From: Sacculina carcini
Taxonomy: Eukaryota > Arthropoda > Thecostraca > Sacculinidae
Direction of reading: 5' to 3'
DNA length: 64,000 nt
Assembly (NCBI GenBank): GCA_916048095.2
Contig: OU696584.1
Coordinates: forward strand, 3,676,349-3,740,348
A model generated the notes under the pieces. That model was not told the DNA's origin. It saw nothing but the letters and a program-made list of their open reading frames with translations, and ran no database searches. A program made the translations under genes and the position numbers. Positions 1-11,250 of the stretch are shown here, piece after piece (position 1 is the first letter of the stretch; each line of letters begins with the position of its first letter).

Positions 1-467
1 AAGAAAACTCTGTAACCGTTCACATATATGTTTTTACATATATGTGTCGGACTATGATGTACATTGAAATATTTTTTAAAGAGTTCCCTGTACTAGTTAA
101 TTATTATTCAGTAGCATTTATAGTCTTTGTCATGCTTAGCAATTGTTCATTTAGATTAGTCATTTGCGTAATCTTTAGTACATCCAACTGTCGAGTAATG
201 ACGGCTGAATGCTGAGTGCTAGAGCTGGCGCGTGCCATGATGACGATGGGACGTCCACAATCTCGCTGCTATCCATCGCCATTCAACACCAGCTGTGGCA
301 AAAACCCGCATCATTTTGGCGATTTCTCCCAACGATCAACACGGGACGAAACTACACAAATTTTGTAACCTGTTGCGGATGACTACTGACAAACATCGCA
401 GCCACGGCATTACGAACCACCACTCGTCGGATGCAGCTCAGAAAAAACTTCAGGGACAACAGAAAAC
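1..467. other. No gene recognised
   Basis: AT-rich DNA with no recognisable coding region, repeat array or RNA gene. A 71-codon open frame at 295-510 has no recognisable domain and runs into the conserved repeat that starts at about 468, so I do not call it a gene. The segment may be internal sequence of the LTR-like element to its right, but no retroelement motif is visible. Confidence 0.4.
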
Positions 468-1205
468 ATGGCCGTGTATAAGCTCTAGTGGCTCACACTC
501 GCTCGAATGACCTCGCAGTTGTGATGTAACAATGTTTTATATTGTGCGGTGTTATATATAACTTTTATTCCTATTTTAGTAATCGTCTGTTAATCGTCGT
601 TGAGTCTTATTTTAGTAAAATGTTGTGCATTAAATATGGCATAGGATAGGATAGAAGTTAGGATAGAAAGTGGAGCATAAACACGTACATCACTGTCAAC
701 ACAGAAGGCTAGGCAACAAGGAACACAGCATTGGTTGCACACACGTAGACAGACACACATACACTGCAAGACATTAAGAGACAGCAGGGCAGCACGTGCA
801 CACGCATATATTACACCCACCAGTGTGTAAGACTATGGGCGTGCTGCATTGTGGTGACCTTGCGGTCCGTAAATAATGAGGTCGTGCACAAATAGGAGAT
901 AGAGAATGGTGTAGGCGACGCTAGCGAGAACTATATGAGCACAGACATTTTCACCAGAGACGGACAGACAGGAGAGACAGACTAGCAAAGATACAGGCAG
1001 AACGGGAGAACAGATAGGATAGAACACTGAACTTAACGTTAGGACCGATAGAGTTAGGAACTGCAACCTTCAGCGTAATATCACGACGAAATACATTGTT
1101 TCAACAAACAACTGTGTTTGGAATCGGACATCAAGCGTTATCGCGGCGCACAACGTTAAGAGGCCTGCTCCACTTGAACCATCACTGCAAGACAAAACTG
1201 TTACA
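468..1205 (+). repeat. LTR-like repeat, copy 1 (LTR proposed 525-1205)
   Basis: This segment matches 43345-44314 along nearly all its length, including the beginning (GGCCGTGTATAAGCTCTAG), the middle and the end. From 525 to 1205 it starts TGTAACA and ends TGTTACA, the inverted ends expected of a long terminal repeat, giving a length of 681 bp. Both copies carry the same roughly 57 bp just before the proposed LTR, so they may be 3' ends of a truncated retroelement rather than solo LTRs. No target duplication was found. Orientation is arbitrary. The open frames on both strands are shadows of the repeat. Confidence 0.55.
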
Positions 1206-2594
1206 CACGAAAATAAACCATATATGCGTACGTGGCGCAACGCGCACATTTACAATGGTTACAAATATAAGCAACGATAGACGTGAGTCGGCGTGAGACG
1301 TGAGGCGTACACAAAAACCTTCAACGCTACGAGCACCTTGCGAACACTAAGGAGAATTCCAAGCTAGCAAATACAATAGAAGACGCTTAAGCCCACACAT
1401 ACTGAAACGAATCTCACTACAGTGATATAACCGTACCGCAAGTGGTTCAAGTGAAACCTATAATATAAGCATTTCAAAAACGTCATCCAAATGTTATCCA
1501 GCTAGACGAAAATTGATACCCAAAAACTAAACTGTGCAAACATCAATTGACGTTAATATCAATATAGTGATACCTTATTTAATATTAACATTTAACTAAT
1601 ACAAAACTACATACATACGTACATAGATGTACATATTTTACTGAATATATCCACTTGACCGAAAACTCTGACCGCAGCAAAATGTCCAGGATGATATGCA
1701 GAATCATCCGAGTGATGAACACAAAATCGATGCGCAAATTACACTTGACACGAAATTTGACAAATTCGCACTTCACTCTAAACCACACTGAAGTGAAACT
1801 CACTAAACACGTCAATTATCGCCAAGAATAGCCAACGCCACCTAGATACAAGGCCGTTTCACGATTTTGTGACGTCACAGCGTTCGGCCAACGTTGGTGC
1901 AGTGTGTATGTGCTGCGGTGCACTGTTAGTTGATATTATGCGTACGCCGCTGCATTATTTTCACAAATACTCCCAGTTTTAGATGAAACCTTGCATTTAT
2001 AAGCTGTATAATGCTTAACAATTCTTTTTACAACCTAATACAAACAAAATTTAGGAGGTTTACGATCATGTATTGTACCAAGCGTGCGAATTAACAAGAA
2101 AACGGTCAAATATAGAAGCCAATATGACATGTTTCATTAATTGCTTGCCACAGTGAATTCAGACACGGGCACGCTATTTAATTCATCATTCACAACATGC
2201 TGCCGCTCATCAACATGTCAACAAAAACGTGTTTACACACTTCACGAATACAACATTGCGAAATACAAAGCCAATAACTGAGCATAAATTCCAGCATTGA
2301 CAAACGCACAACAATAAATGTGATGGTTAATGATGCTCAAATATCACATAGAACAGCGGTCCGAAACATGCGCTAATTATCCGCTCATAGATATTGTAAG
2401 TGTGTTTGTAAGTGTTGATTTGTCAATTGCAAGTGTCGCTAAGTGGGGAACTAAAGGTCGGATAGAAGGACAAATGCGTGTTTTCATCAATCCGAACTCT
2501 TTAATTTTTGCTTTTATCGCTTATATCCTGCCATTAAATTTGTTCGAACCACTGGATTCATAAGGTTTCTCAGTGGTGCCAAGAAATCAATTAA
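1206..2594. other. No gene recognised
   Basis: I see no coding region with a recognisable domain, no tandem repeat and no RNA gene here. Short open frames (for example 1585-1815 on the minus strand and 2330-2563 on the plus strand) look like chance frames in AT-rich sequence. The left part follows directly on the LTR-like repeat and could be its flank. The right edge abuts the 5'-truncated non-LTR element. Confidence 0.4.
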
Positions 2595-5228
2595 TTGACA
2601 CGCTTTCACATTTCGCTAATTCCTGATCTTAAATCTGCCTATTCTTCTTTTGAATTCATTGCCCTTGCATTGTCCGTACCTTCTCGTCCTAAGCTCTGCA
2701 TAATTGTTGTCTATCGACATAATCACCCAGGAACTACGTCTGCATTCTTTGATGAATTCTCTGATCTTCATGAATCTGTGACGAAATTATTCTCAAATAG
2801 ATATCTAATCGTTGGTGACTTCAACTTCCCTTCCTCTAATGTATACTTCTCTCAGTTTTGCTCCTTCGTTGACTCTCATGCGCTTTGCTCTCCGATATCT
2901 TCCCCCACTCATTTGTCGGGTCATATTCTTGACCTGCTTCTTTTTCCTGTGCCAACTCTCTCCACTGATTTAGCTGTACCGAAAGTTGAAGTTTTCCCTC
3001 CCGATCGCTCATTTTCGGATCATAGCTTATGCCTATTTGACATTCCGTTACCTTCTAAATCATCTAGTATGTTTCTTCATTCATTCAGATCGTATAGAAA
3101 CTTTGATCCTGGTGTATTCTTATCATTTCTTACATCTCGGCTACCTTCTCATGTGTTTTATTCACTACCAGCTGACGAAGTATATTCTTGTTTTTCCATG
3201 GTTCTTTCTGATATTAATGATACCCTTTTTCCTTTGAAAACTTGTTCCCGCACATACATGCCCATTCCATGGTTTAATGCTGAACTTCTCTCTTTGAAAC
3301 GCTTTCAACGCCGGTCTGAACGTTTGTGGCGTCGCTCAAGATCTGAGTCGAATTGGTCCGCCTACTGCTCGTCTCGTGCAGCTTATCTGGCCGCTCTCTC
3401 TGATGCTAAGTGCTCTTTCTACAAATCTAAACTGACCTCACTTTCGGTCTCACAGAAACTGCTCTGGTCGACTCTAAACACTATTTCTGGCCGTCGTTAC
3501 ACATCTACAACCTGTTCAACCACTGCTTCTGAATTCGCAACGTTCTTCTTGAACAAAGTGAAAACTACAGATGAAAGCATTCCAGCTACACATCACAAAA
3601 TCACACACTCTACTTCATCAACTACTCTCTCTTCCTTTACTCATGTCGTCCTCTCTGATATCCTAGCCTTACTTTCATCAATAAAAATATCTGCCTCTCC
3701 CGCCGATCCTATTAATTTTAAGGCCTTCTCTCACTCGATTACTCTATTCGCTCCCTACTTTTTGTATATAGTAAATCTCTCATTACTTCATGGTTCTTTT
3801 ATACCTGAAAAACATGCTATTGTCTACCCAATTTTGAAAAAACCAACACTTGATTCTTCCATCATCAAAAATTATCGTCCTGTTTCAATTATCAATCTCA
3901 CCTCCAAGTTGTTAGAATCCGTTATTTTCTCCCAACTTTCTCCTCTTATTAACGATGTTTTAGATCCTTACCAGTCTGGCTTCCGACCTTTCCATTCAAC
4001 TGAGTCTGTTCTCTCATCTGTTGTTGACGTTGTGTTATCTCATTTCTCCTTCCGCCATTCTGTCCTAATTGTTATGTTGGATATGTCATCAGCGTTTGAT
4101 TTAGTAAACCACAAAATCTTGCTTGATGATTTATCGCATCTTGGTCTCTCTTCCACGGCATTTTCGCTCATGCGCTCTTATCTTTCAGGCCGTTCTTACT
4201 CCGTTAAATTTAATTCTGTTGTTTCCGATCGTGTTCCTTTAAATTCAGGAGTTCCTCAAGGCTCAATTCTCGGTCCCACTCTTTTCAACCTGTATATGTC
4301 CTCACTGTGTCCTATTCTTAAACGTTATTTTGTGGCTTTTCATATCTATGCCGACGACATTCAACTGCTATGTCCACTTCCGTTTCCCTATTCATCATAT
4401 ATGTCTGAACTTCTATCGGATATTTCATCATGGGCTGCTTCTCGTCGTCTTCTCATAAATTCTTCTAAAACTGAATTCATGGTTTTTCACCCTCCTCGTC
4501 TAACTCCACCTACTCTTCCATTTCCTTTACGTTCGTCAGTGCGAAACTTGGGTGTAATTATGGATTCCTCTCTCATCTTTAGCAATAATATTAGTTCTGT
4601 CACACGTACATGCCGTCTTATTCTACGCGCGCTGTATCCCATACGTCCATTCCTCGACCAAGCGTCTGCCATCAAGCTCATCAAAACACTGGTATAGATT
4701 ATTGATTATTATAGATTATTGTATAGATTATTGATTAGACCTCGTATAGATTATTGTATTGTTTTATATTTCAACACTCCGCGATGCTATTTGAAACCAT
4801 TTCAGACGGTGATCAATCAATGTTGTAGATTTGTCCTCTCTCCCGTTGTTTGTGTTCATACATCTCATCATTTGTACAATCTTCGTTGGCTACCTATTAT
4901 TCCGCGAATTCATTTCCGTCTCTCCTGTATTATTTTCAAACTGCTGAACGGCATCAATCAGCCTGAATATCTTGTACGTTTGTTATCTCGTGTCTCAAAT
5001 CCCAACAGCCGTATTTCACGTCCTCTACAATGTCCTAGAGCGTTGTGTGAATCCCCCTGGTCAGCAAAATCATTTACCTTTTTTGCCCCTCGTTTCTATA
5101 ACTCACTTCCATCTCATGTCCTTCTATCTCCCTCTTTCTCTTCTTTCACTTCATCTCTGCGCACATACTTATTCTCTAAATCTTTTGATCGCTCATCTCA
5201 TTGCCTTACACCATATGCCAAGATTTAG
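2595..5228 (+). pseudogene. Non-LTR ORF2: AP endonuclease + reverse transcriptase
   Basis: The reading frame encodes an endonuclease that nicks target DNA and a reverse transcriptase that primes on the nick. In the N-terminal part, IVGDFNF (near 2813) and SDHSL (near 3018) are apurinic-type endonuclease motifs. The RT follows with NYRPVSI, AFDLVNHK (catalytic Asp), SGVPQGSILGP and YADDIQL (near 4350), then the C-terminal region typical of CR1/L2/Jockey elements. The start is not a real initiation site: the 5' end of the endonuclease is missing. A TAG at 4695-4697 interrupts the frame. It lies in a run of near-repeated TATAGATTATTG units (4690-4760), so a small tandem duplication probably created it; the same frame resumes at 4719 and ends at 5228. 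An inactive copy. Confidence 0.85.
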
Positions 5229-5535
5229 CTGCTCAAAGTGCACTCTCATCTTTTGCTTGCCTTTGTTTTTTTGCATTCACGTGTTTTTTTGTGTCCTGTA
5301 AGCAATTTTTCTATCTCCTATCTCTACCTGATTATCTTTGTACTGAAAATGTGTGTGGATTTCTTATTCTTACTGTGTGTGTATGTTTTGTTCTGATGAT
5401 TATTTATTGCGCTCAATGTTTGTTTCATATTGCGTCGACGTGTAGCTTTTGTTTTTTTTCTGTGCTATTTTTGTTCTTTTGTAATCGCGCCATTGTTGCT
5501 ATGTGCGCTAAATCAAATACATGTTGTTGTTGTTG
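2595..5535 (+). mobile_element. Non-LTR retrotransposon, 5'-truncated, (TTG)n tail
   Basis: A LINE-type element with an endonuclease-RT reading frame (2595-5228) and a pyrimidine-rich 3' untranslated region ending near 5535 with GTGCGCTAAATCAAATACAT followed by a short TTG run. The same 3' end (GTGCGCTATATCAAATACA then a TTG run) closes the element at 15536-16771, and an inverted version lies at 46227-46260, so three insertions of related 3' ends are present. The 5' boundary is uncertain because the frame opens inside the endonuclease domain. I did not find a convincing target duplication. CR1, L2 or Jockey-like is the likely group; the exact clade is not assigned. Confidence 0.8.
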
Positions 5536-5627
5536 AGAATATTGAATAATCGATCTTAAAGCAAATCCATGGGCAATATTCATTTTATATCAACGATAAT
5601 GACACACGCAGATATACACCATGCCAC

Positions 5628-5757
5628 ACCATATCACACATTACCACCATATTTAACATTAACACCATATCACATATTAACACCATATCACACATTAACA
5701 CCATATCACAAGTTACCACCATATCACAAATAAACACCATATCACATATTAACGCAC
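5628..5757. repeat. Minisatellite, about 18-bp unit (ACACCATATCACATATTA)
   Basis: About seven imperfect units of an 18-bp sequence lie in tandem; the best-preserved ones read ACACCATATCACATATTA or the same with ACACATTA. The minus-strand open frame here simply translates the repeat (CDMV steps) and is not a gene. Confidence 0.8.
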
Positions 5758-6407
5758 AATTTGCGCGCATCAACATTTACATAGATATTATTGGATATTG
5801 GCATATCTTGTTTGATAGCTATCATCCATTTCTTTCGGAGCACCTCCTCTTTCGGTGAACAGAAAACGCTCACTTTGGAGCCACTATTGTAGTGGTCTTT
5901 GCACCCGGACACATCACTTATCTGGCATGTTTCCTGAACAACATAATAACAAAATATTGATACACTAAACTTGGGTTTATCAACCTTTTAATGGTTCCAT
6001 ACCACCAATGTATTGTCAAATATGGTTCAATACCCGGAACTTACTTGACTGTTCAAATAATTATCACCAATCCTATCATAATTTGCCAGTTTGTCTTCCA
6101 GATCCACGAATATTTCAATCGCTTGAATTTACTGTAATTTAGATACGGATTACTAGAAAATAGCCAATGATATATTTGTTATTTTATTATTATTTGGTTT
6201 ATTTTATTAATTTTGTTACTTTTAATATTATTATAGCTATTGCTAATTTATAGCGGTATCCAGAAATTTAATCCCATACATCCGAACTTTGATTCCCATT
6301 CCACCAAGGGGTATGGATACTCCCGGCTAATAACCACTGGTCTAAACAATCACAACGCAATACCAGCTCTTCTCAAACAATGGGAGTAAGGAATCGTAAG
6401 ATGTAAT
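5758..6407. other. No gene recognised
   Basis: AT-rich sequence without a supported gene, RNA gene or array. It separates the minisatellite from the rearranged gag fragment. Confidence 0.4.
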
Positions 6408-6570
6408 AGAGAATGATATGATAAGGCCGATGCGGCGTAGTCCAGAGAATGATATGCTGCCGATGCGGCGTAGTCCAGACGGGCTGGTGGCTGACAATGA
6501 GCCATGGTGTGTGGGGCGACTGCAGGCGAGCTGGCGCTGCATTTCATTATTAAGATATGAAATGCAGCGC
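6408..6570 (-). repeat. Duplicated gag 5' segment and 14-bp-arm hairpin
   Basis: An 81-bp block at 6456-6536 is identical to 6979-7059 inside the gag fragment, in the same orientation. Two 36-bp units (from 6408 and from 6444) repeat part of the same sequence in tandem. Directly after the block, GCGCTGCATTTCAT (6535-6548) is followed by its exact reverse complement at 6557-6570, an 8-nt loop hairpin. This looks like local rearrangement or template switching at the broken end of the gypsy fragment. The two overlapping minus-strand frames here are copies of the gag 5' end, not separate genes. Confidence 0.8.
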
Positions 6571-6587
6571 ATAAAATGATCAAATAT

Positions 6588-7070
6588 TTAAAAAAGATTG
6601 AAACATATCTTAACTAATTCAACAAAATCAGGTTCAACGGAAGAGATAAATGAGTGAGCATTTATTGACTTACCTTTCACTCCGAAAGGTGAAATTCTCC
6701 GGAAATTATCCACATTCTCGCCGTCCCGCTGACGACGGGTGAAAAATCGCCGGCGTTTCACCAGAACATTTTGCCGCGACTGCTCATGCTCCTCCAATAG
6801 GCGGATATAGGCGGGCAAATCAGCCGTCGCCGGCAGCGTCAGTGAGTGGCGGATGACGCGGCACCACTCGTCGTCCAGCTGTGTCGTGAGCAGCGCTTGC
6901 TGCTGCGCAGGGCTCAGGCTTTCACTGCCTGACAGTGTGGTGTACGCCAGCACGCGCTCCTTCCAGGAGGTGAAGTCGGCTGCCGATGCGGCGTAGTCCA
7001 GACGGGCTGGTGGCTGACAATGAGCCATGGTGTGTGGGGCGACTGCAGGCGAGCTGGCGGGGGCTGCCAT
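6588..7070 (-). pseudogene. Ty3/gypsy Gag fragment
   Basis: A gypsy-type Gag (capsid) N-terminal half. The frame stays open upstream of the ATG at 7070, but that ATG is the first one in frame after the primer-binding site. The visible segment DFTSWKERVLAYTTLSG and the later RRRFFTRRQRDGENVDNF resemble the helical Gag region of Mag/K02A2.6-type elements, where the charged repeat precedes the C-terminal capsid domain. After about residue 130 the frame leaves recognisable Gag sequence and ends at 6588, so the C-terminal capsid, nucleocapsid and all of pol are missing. The gene lies just downstream of an LTR and a primer site on the same strand. It is the truncated 5' end of an LTR element, inactive. 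Confidence 0.65.
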
Positions 7071-7139
7071 TGCAAGCTGCTGGCGAGCGAGCTGAGTCAC
7101 CAACTCTGTGAGCTGATCCAGCTCTGCTGTTGGTCGTCT

Positions 7140-7155
7140 CGCAGCGGCTGCGCCA
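7140..7155 (-). promoter_or_regulatory. Putative primer-binding site, TGGCGCAGCCGCTGCG
   Basis: Read on the minus strand, TGGCGCAGCCGCTGCG begins directly after the LTR end (TACA). It has the leading TGG that pairs with the CCA end of a tRNA. The sequence looks like the TGGCGCAG-type sites of several gypsy groups; I did not identify the tRNA. Confidence 0.6.
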
Positions 7156-7327
7156 TGTACGATATATTAAATAGCACACAAAAGAACAATAACAATACAC
7201 CAACAATACAATAATATAAGGCCACGAAACTCACACCACCACTGCTGCTTACACACTGGCTGACGGCCGTTAGCGTCACTCACGCCTAATACCCTCGCGC
7301 CCTCTGGCGGTGTAGCCACACACTACA
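7156..7327 (-). repeat. Short gypsy LTR (172 bp)
   Basis: On the minus strand the segment begins TGTAGTGTGTGG at 7327 and ends GTACA at 7156, giving TG...CA ends, and it is followed at once by a primer-binding site and gag. The right boundary is supported independently: the dispersed repeat on that side resumes at 7328 (TATTCTGCTACG), as seen in the uninterrupted copy near 62420. No second LTR is present, so this is the 5' remnant of a truncated element. Confidence 0.7.
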
Positions 7328-8932
7328 TATTCTGCTACGTATTATTCCTAATACATATATCATCAGATCGCAAAATATTTTTAAAGGTTCACATCATTCT
7401 CCACCATCGTTTGCTTAAGAGCTTTTCTACTTTTATCGCGAGAATATTTACTGCTAGCAAAATATCATATACCTCGCTATCATTTAAACCCACTCTTTAT
7501 ACATACATTTAAGCCCGCCCGTCGTGCGGAACAGTTCATAAAATATAATTAATATTCAATTCATAAAAAATGATATTAGTGCAAATTGAAAAAGAAAAAC
7601 AAACCCATAGGAAAGTTTTAGCCAATATAAAAGTCTAAATGTGAAATTTATGTTTCAATTTAGAAAACATGTTTTTCCACAACCCGCCTCATATTTAAAA
7701 CTGCCCGTCGTGCGGAATAATTCAGAACTCAAACACGAAACACGAAACAAACACAAGAACACAAGAACTCAAACACGAAACAAACACACAGAAAATTGAT
7801 GAAAAACGACCAATAGAAAAAGCCAAATTTGTAAATTTTTGTTTTAATTATTGACGAAGTTTTTTCCCTCAACACTGCTCAAATTCACACCCGTCCTTCG
7901 TGTGTAGTAATTAAGAAGTGTAAAACTATCAAAACAATGAATCTTTTTGTCATCTCTTTAATTCCAGATTAATGCTTCCGCTAAAACAGCATATTCATAT
8001 AGTTGGCATTGCATGATATTACAACCCATATCCTTATGCAACTTAAGCTTATGCAACTTGAAATTAAACCAATTAAATTATACACTAAAATTCAGTAGTC
8101 AACTTTGTTCCCAGTAGTATTTTACCCGCCCGTCGGGCGGAACAATTCATGTGTCAATATTGAGGACAATAAAGCCTTTCTATTCAGTATAGTGTAGCAT
8201 TAATTAAACTGTACCCAATAAAACCACACCATCCATGCTTGGAGCTAATATGATGCATTCTTAATTGTGATTGGGCTTCAGTGAAATTTAATCGGTGTAT
8301 ATTCCTGTGTAATCGCAAGTGCGCATAATAACTGTCAAATTGGTAATATGTTCTTTTGACTTTACACCGCCGTAACTTCTTTCAGACACACTTTGGAAAA
8401 TTAAACATTATACCGCATTGTAGAAAACACAATATTCAGCACGATGGTATTATTTATTTAGATGTGTGATATTTATTTTATGATAAATAGAGAAAAAAGT
8501 AAATATAATCGCTCGCCTTAAGTTAAAATGAAATTATGAATGTTTATTGTAATTTTGTCTTTTTTACATATTTTATATTCAATTTAAGATTTTTAATTAT
8601 AGCTCAACATATAGAACAGAAAATTCTCTACACAGTGGTATAATTCTTATAGCTGTACCATTTATGGTTTATGAGGAGTAGATGGCGGAACATTGACAAA
8701 AAAAATCGTATTTTTCACGGTTCATTTTGTCTTTTCACCGCTATAAATTTTTTGGCTTTTGTTTTTAAAATTTAAAATTTAGCCTATCGTGTAGACAAGA
8801 GAATTTCTAACGTAATGGTATAAATTGTTAGCGAGTACACTAAATGGTTACCGAGTAGCAGCTTGCAGAATATGGACCAAGTAGGGTGGGACAGACAAAC
8901 ACACAGACAGACACTATATATATATATATATA
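7328..8932 (+). repeat. Hairpin-motif dispersed repeat, copy 1
   Basis: This stretch is collinear with 62418-63700, and from about 7860 with 13434-14040 and 19190-19800. It carries the GC-rich motif CCCGCCCGTCGTGCGG or its variant CCGCCCGTCGGGCGG (for example near 7510, 7700 and 8131), then a module with CCGCCGTAACTT and GCACGATGGTAT phrases. It ends in a GGACAGACAAACACACAGAC stretch and a (TA)n run at 8914-8940. No protein-coding capacity is visible. The layout resembles non-autonomous dispersed elements of unknown class. I do not assign a transposon superfamily. Confidence 0.7.
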
Positions 8933-8984
8933 TATATGATATAAGCTGAAGTTGAGCTTCTTCAGACACAAGTATGTATTTTTA

Positions 8985-9965
8985 TTACACCTCTTGGTTC
9001 TGTGGAAACGCTACATCGATGATATCGTTGTGTGGTACGACGACATTGATCCTCAACATCTTCTTGAAGTCGCCAATTCTGTCTGTTCCTCCATACAATT
9101 CACAATGGAAGTTTCATCAGACAAATCCCTCCCATTCTTGGACTGCAAAGTGAAATACGATGTTAATCAATTAACAAGTGAACTTTATATGAAGCCGTTT
9201 CACAGTGGCTCTATTATGAACTGGCATTCCCATGGACCTAGGTAAGCAAAACATTCAGTTGCACATGGTGAATTTGTGAGGGCTTGTAGGAGGTCGATAA
9301 CACCACAGGATATGAGCATATCGCTTGGCAAAGTAAAACAGCGTTTATAACAAAATAACTACCCCCATCATGCTATAAAACAAATTGAAAACCGAGCCAT
9401 CGAGTCAGAACGAAAACAAAAGAGAAATTCAGACAAGAATATCTATTATTTGATAATGCCATTTCTCGGGGAAGCGCACAAACGTCAATGTATGGCACTT
9501 CTTAGACGCACAGGATTGTCTGATAAGGTTCGGATATGGTTTGATGCTGGTCGACCTCTAAAAAGTATCTTTGGACCTCCAAAAGAAAAACTTGGTTGCC
9601 CAGAAAAATGTAACACATGCCATATCGCTAAAAAAGCAACAGTGTTGGAAAAAGTACTTGATCTACAGAATCGAATGTGGCATGTGTCATAGAATACACA
9701 TTGGGGAAACAGCCAGACCTATCAAAACTAGAATCATAGAGCACACTAATCCTAAACTTAATAGTGTAGTAGTACAACATTTCAGAGAGGAGCATCAGAC
9801 GAACCCCGCAAGGATCAAATAGTCAATAATACATGAAGGTCTGAGAGATCACATCCAGAGAAAATACGTTGAGGCTACATACATACACACATGTATATAC
9901 GGGAAATGGAACCCAGTACATTGATGAACGGCTGCAGAGGAGTGGATCTCAGCTGCAAGTTTTGA
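8985..9965 (+). pseudogene. PLE1a RT active site and GIY-YIG endonuclease
   Basis: The fragment starts directly with the RT catalytic box (RYIDDIVVWYDDID, near 9010) and the following LPFLDCKV and MKPFHSGSI blocks that are conserved in Penelope-like RTs, so most of the RT is absent. A stop follows at 9243. Further frames at 9450-9692 and 9571-9822 encode the linker (GRPLKSIFGPPKEKLGCPEKCNTC) and the GIY-YIG nuclease (YRIECGMC and IHIGETARPIKTRIIEH). They are in different frames, so there is at least one frameshift and there are internal stops. Compared with 40561-41249 the nucleotide sequence is very similar, so the copy is probably not old. Confidence 0.75.
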
Positions 9966-9994
9966 GACAACCGAGTATATCCATAAATTATATT

Positions 9995-9997
<3 letters not shown>

Positions 9998-10047
<50 letters not shown>
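9998..10047. repeat. (TA)n microsatellite
   Basis: A TA run of about 50 bp just 3' of the PLE1 endonuclease. The other PLE1 copy has a TA run of about 90 bp at the same place (41281-41371), after the shared AGTATATCCATAAATTATAT. Confidence 0.9.
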
Positions 10048-10053
<6 letters not shown>

Positions 10054-10159
10054 TTATATTTACATTTATGTCAGATATCCAATTAATCTATGATCACGTG
10101 TTTTAACATATTTTTTTGAATTTGGTTGCTTACAATGGTTGACAATGTGTTATCACTGC

Positions 10160-10185
10160 TTGATAAAGCCGTAAGGCGAAACGTT
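10160..10185 (+). ncRNA. Hammerhead-like motif with altered core (PLE1)
   Basis: TTGATAA, a 3-bp stem GCC/GGC with GTAA loop, then GAAAC lie in the order of the hammerhead ribozyme core (CUGANGA, stem II, GAAA). Penelope-like terminal repeats are known to carry hammerheads. Here two core positions differ (C3 to U and G8 to A), and one extra A precedes stem II, so self-cleavage is doubtful. The same altered core occurs in PLE2. Confidence 0.35.
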
Positions 10186-10319
10186 GTGGTGTAATAAAAA
10201 TACATACTTGTGTCTGAAGAAGCTCAACTTCAACTTATATCATATATCCACCAGACACGTGAGTACTCCATACATTTTGGATCCAAATATTCTACCTCGT
10301 ACTTAACAAATCGTCAACC

Positions 10320-10912
10320 ATGAAGTCATGTGACATCAACTTATTCAAAGCTAAAAAGCTGGAACAATGTCGGAGTAATATTCTTACGTTTATGTCGTGA
10401 AAATAAAATAATTCCGATGGGATTGAGAGCAAAAAATGTTCTAGGAAGTACATTTCCGTCGTTGGCAGCAGATCGACTGACCGAGAGACATAGCAAACAA
10501 TGGCTGCAGATGGCATTAGATGCGGAATACCAACGCTTAGAAAGATTGAAATGTGCCATATATCCACTGAAGGAAGAGGAACATCGTATCATGATAAAAT
10601 TCCGCTCAGAGCTGGAATCAAAAAAGAAACGAAAATTTCAGAACTTATACTCAAAGTCTTTGAATAAATGTGACAGGGTGGAAAATAAACAAAGTGTGTC
10701 TCACAACGATTCACTATTTGTCGACAAAACGGACCAGTTTCCACACTCAGAACTTCTGAAAAAAGACCTTCATATATACCGAATCAATACAGTCTCAATG
10801 ACAGTCAACGATTGAAGAAGGAATGTGGAGCTTTCATAGAAAAATGCTCAGATACTATGAAAAAATGGCATCGAAAGAGAAACTATACAAGAATTTTTAG
10901 GCGGCATGATGA
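10320..10912 (+). pseudogene. PLE1a N-terminal part of the Penelope ORF
   Basis: The frame begins at ATG 10320 (MKSCDINL) and shifts into the frame 10330-10815. It matches the N-terminal third of the PLE2 protein by pattern: KKLEQCRSNI, FLRLCRENKIIP, RLTERHSKQWLQMALDAEYQRLERL and DSLFVDKTDQFPHSELL. The sequence then breaks off near 10912, well before the RT. It is the 5' part of a tandem or permuted copy lying downstream of the terminal repeat. At least two frame breaks make it a remnant. Confidence 0.7.
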
Positions 10913-11250
10913 AGCTTCTTAAAATTACTACAATACTTCTACAATACTTTCTATACGGAAATAGTAATTTGTACGGATGCTGAATATGTTTACTGGTTAA
11001 TTTGTATGTATATTTGTTATTTGATGAAAAGTATAAAATATATGAAAACTACGCTGGTATTGACTTTCTCTTGTCAAGGAACCAATATACATGAAAATAA
11101 AAAATTAGATACACGTACGAAATATAAATAATTGCGAGATTTTTGCAGTTACGTATACTATTAAGTCTCAGGTTAAGTTAGGTTGTTTTCAGCCCCAGTA
11201 ATAGGTAGTACACGTTCTGTGCAAAACGAACTCTTCCTACAACAAATATA
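10913..11250. other. No gene recognised
   Basis: AT-rich sequence with no supported gene. Near 11164 it contains the phrase AGGTTAAGTTAGG, a degraded form of the TTAGG tract that follows. Confidence 0.4.

Larger units (their letters stand above)
8933..10912 (+). mobile_element. Penelope-like element PLE1, copy a, permuted
   Basis: The element is circularly permuted as is common for Penelope-like elements. The RT active-site region and GIY-YIG endonuclease (8985-9965) come first, then the terminal-repeat region (about 10100-10310), then the N-terminal part of the same open frame (about 10320-10912). The first roughly 58 bp (8933-8991) are the reverse complement of 10188-10245, so the left end is an inverted piece of the terminal repeat. 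A (TA)n run follows the endonuclease (9998-10047). A second copy of the family is at 40561-41249. This copy carries stops and frameshifts and is inactive. Confidence 0.75.

Noticed and set aside
5628-5757. CRISPR array or coding repeat at the 18-bp minisatellite
   Set aside because: Units adjoin without spacers. It is a plain tandem repeat.
7097-7279. A 60-codon frame ending in MAQPLRDDQQQSW on the minus strand
   Set aside because: It runs through the LTR and primer site of the gypsy fragment in a frame different from gag.
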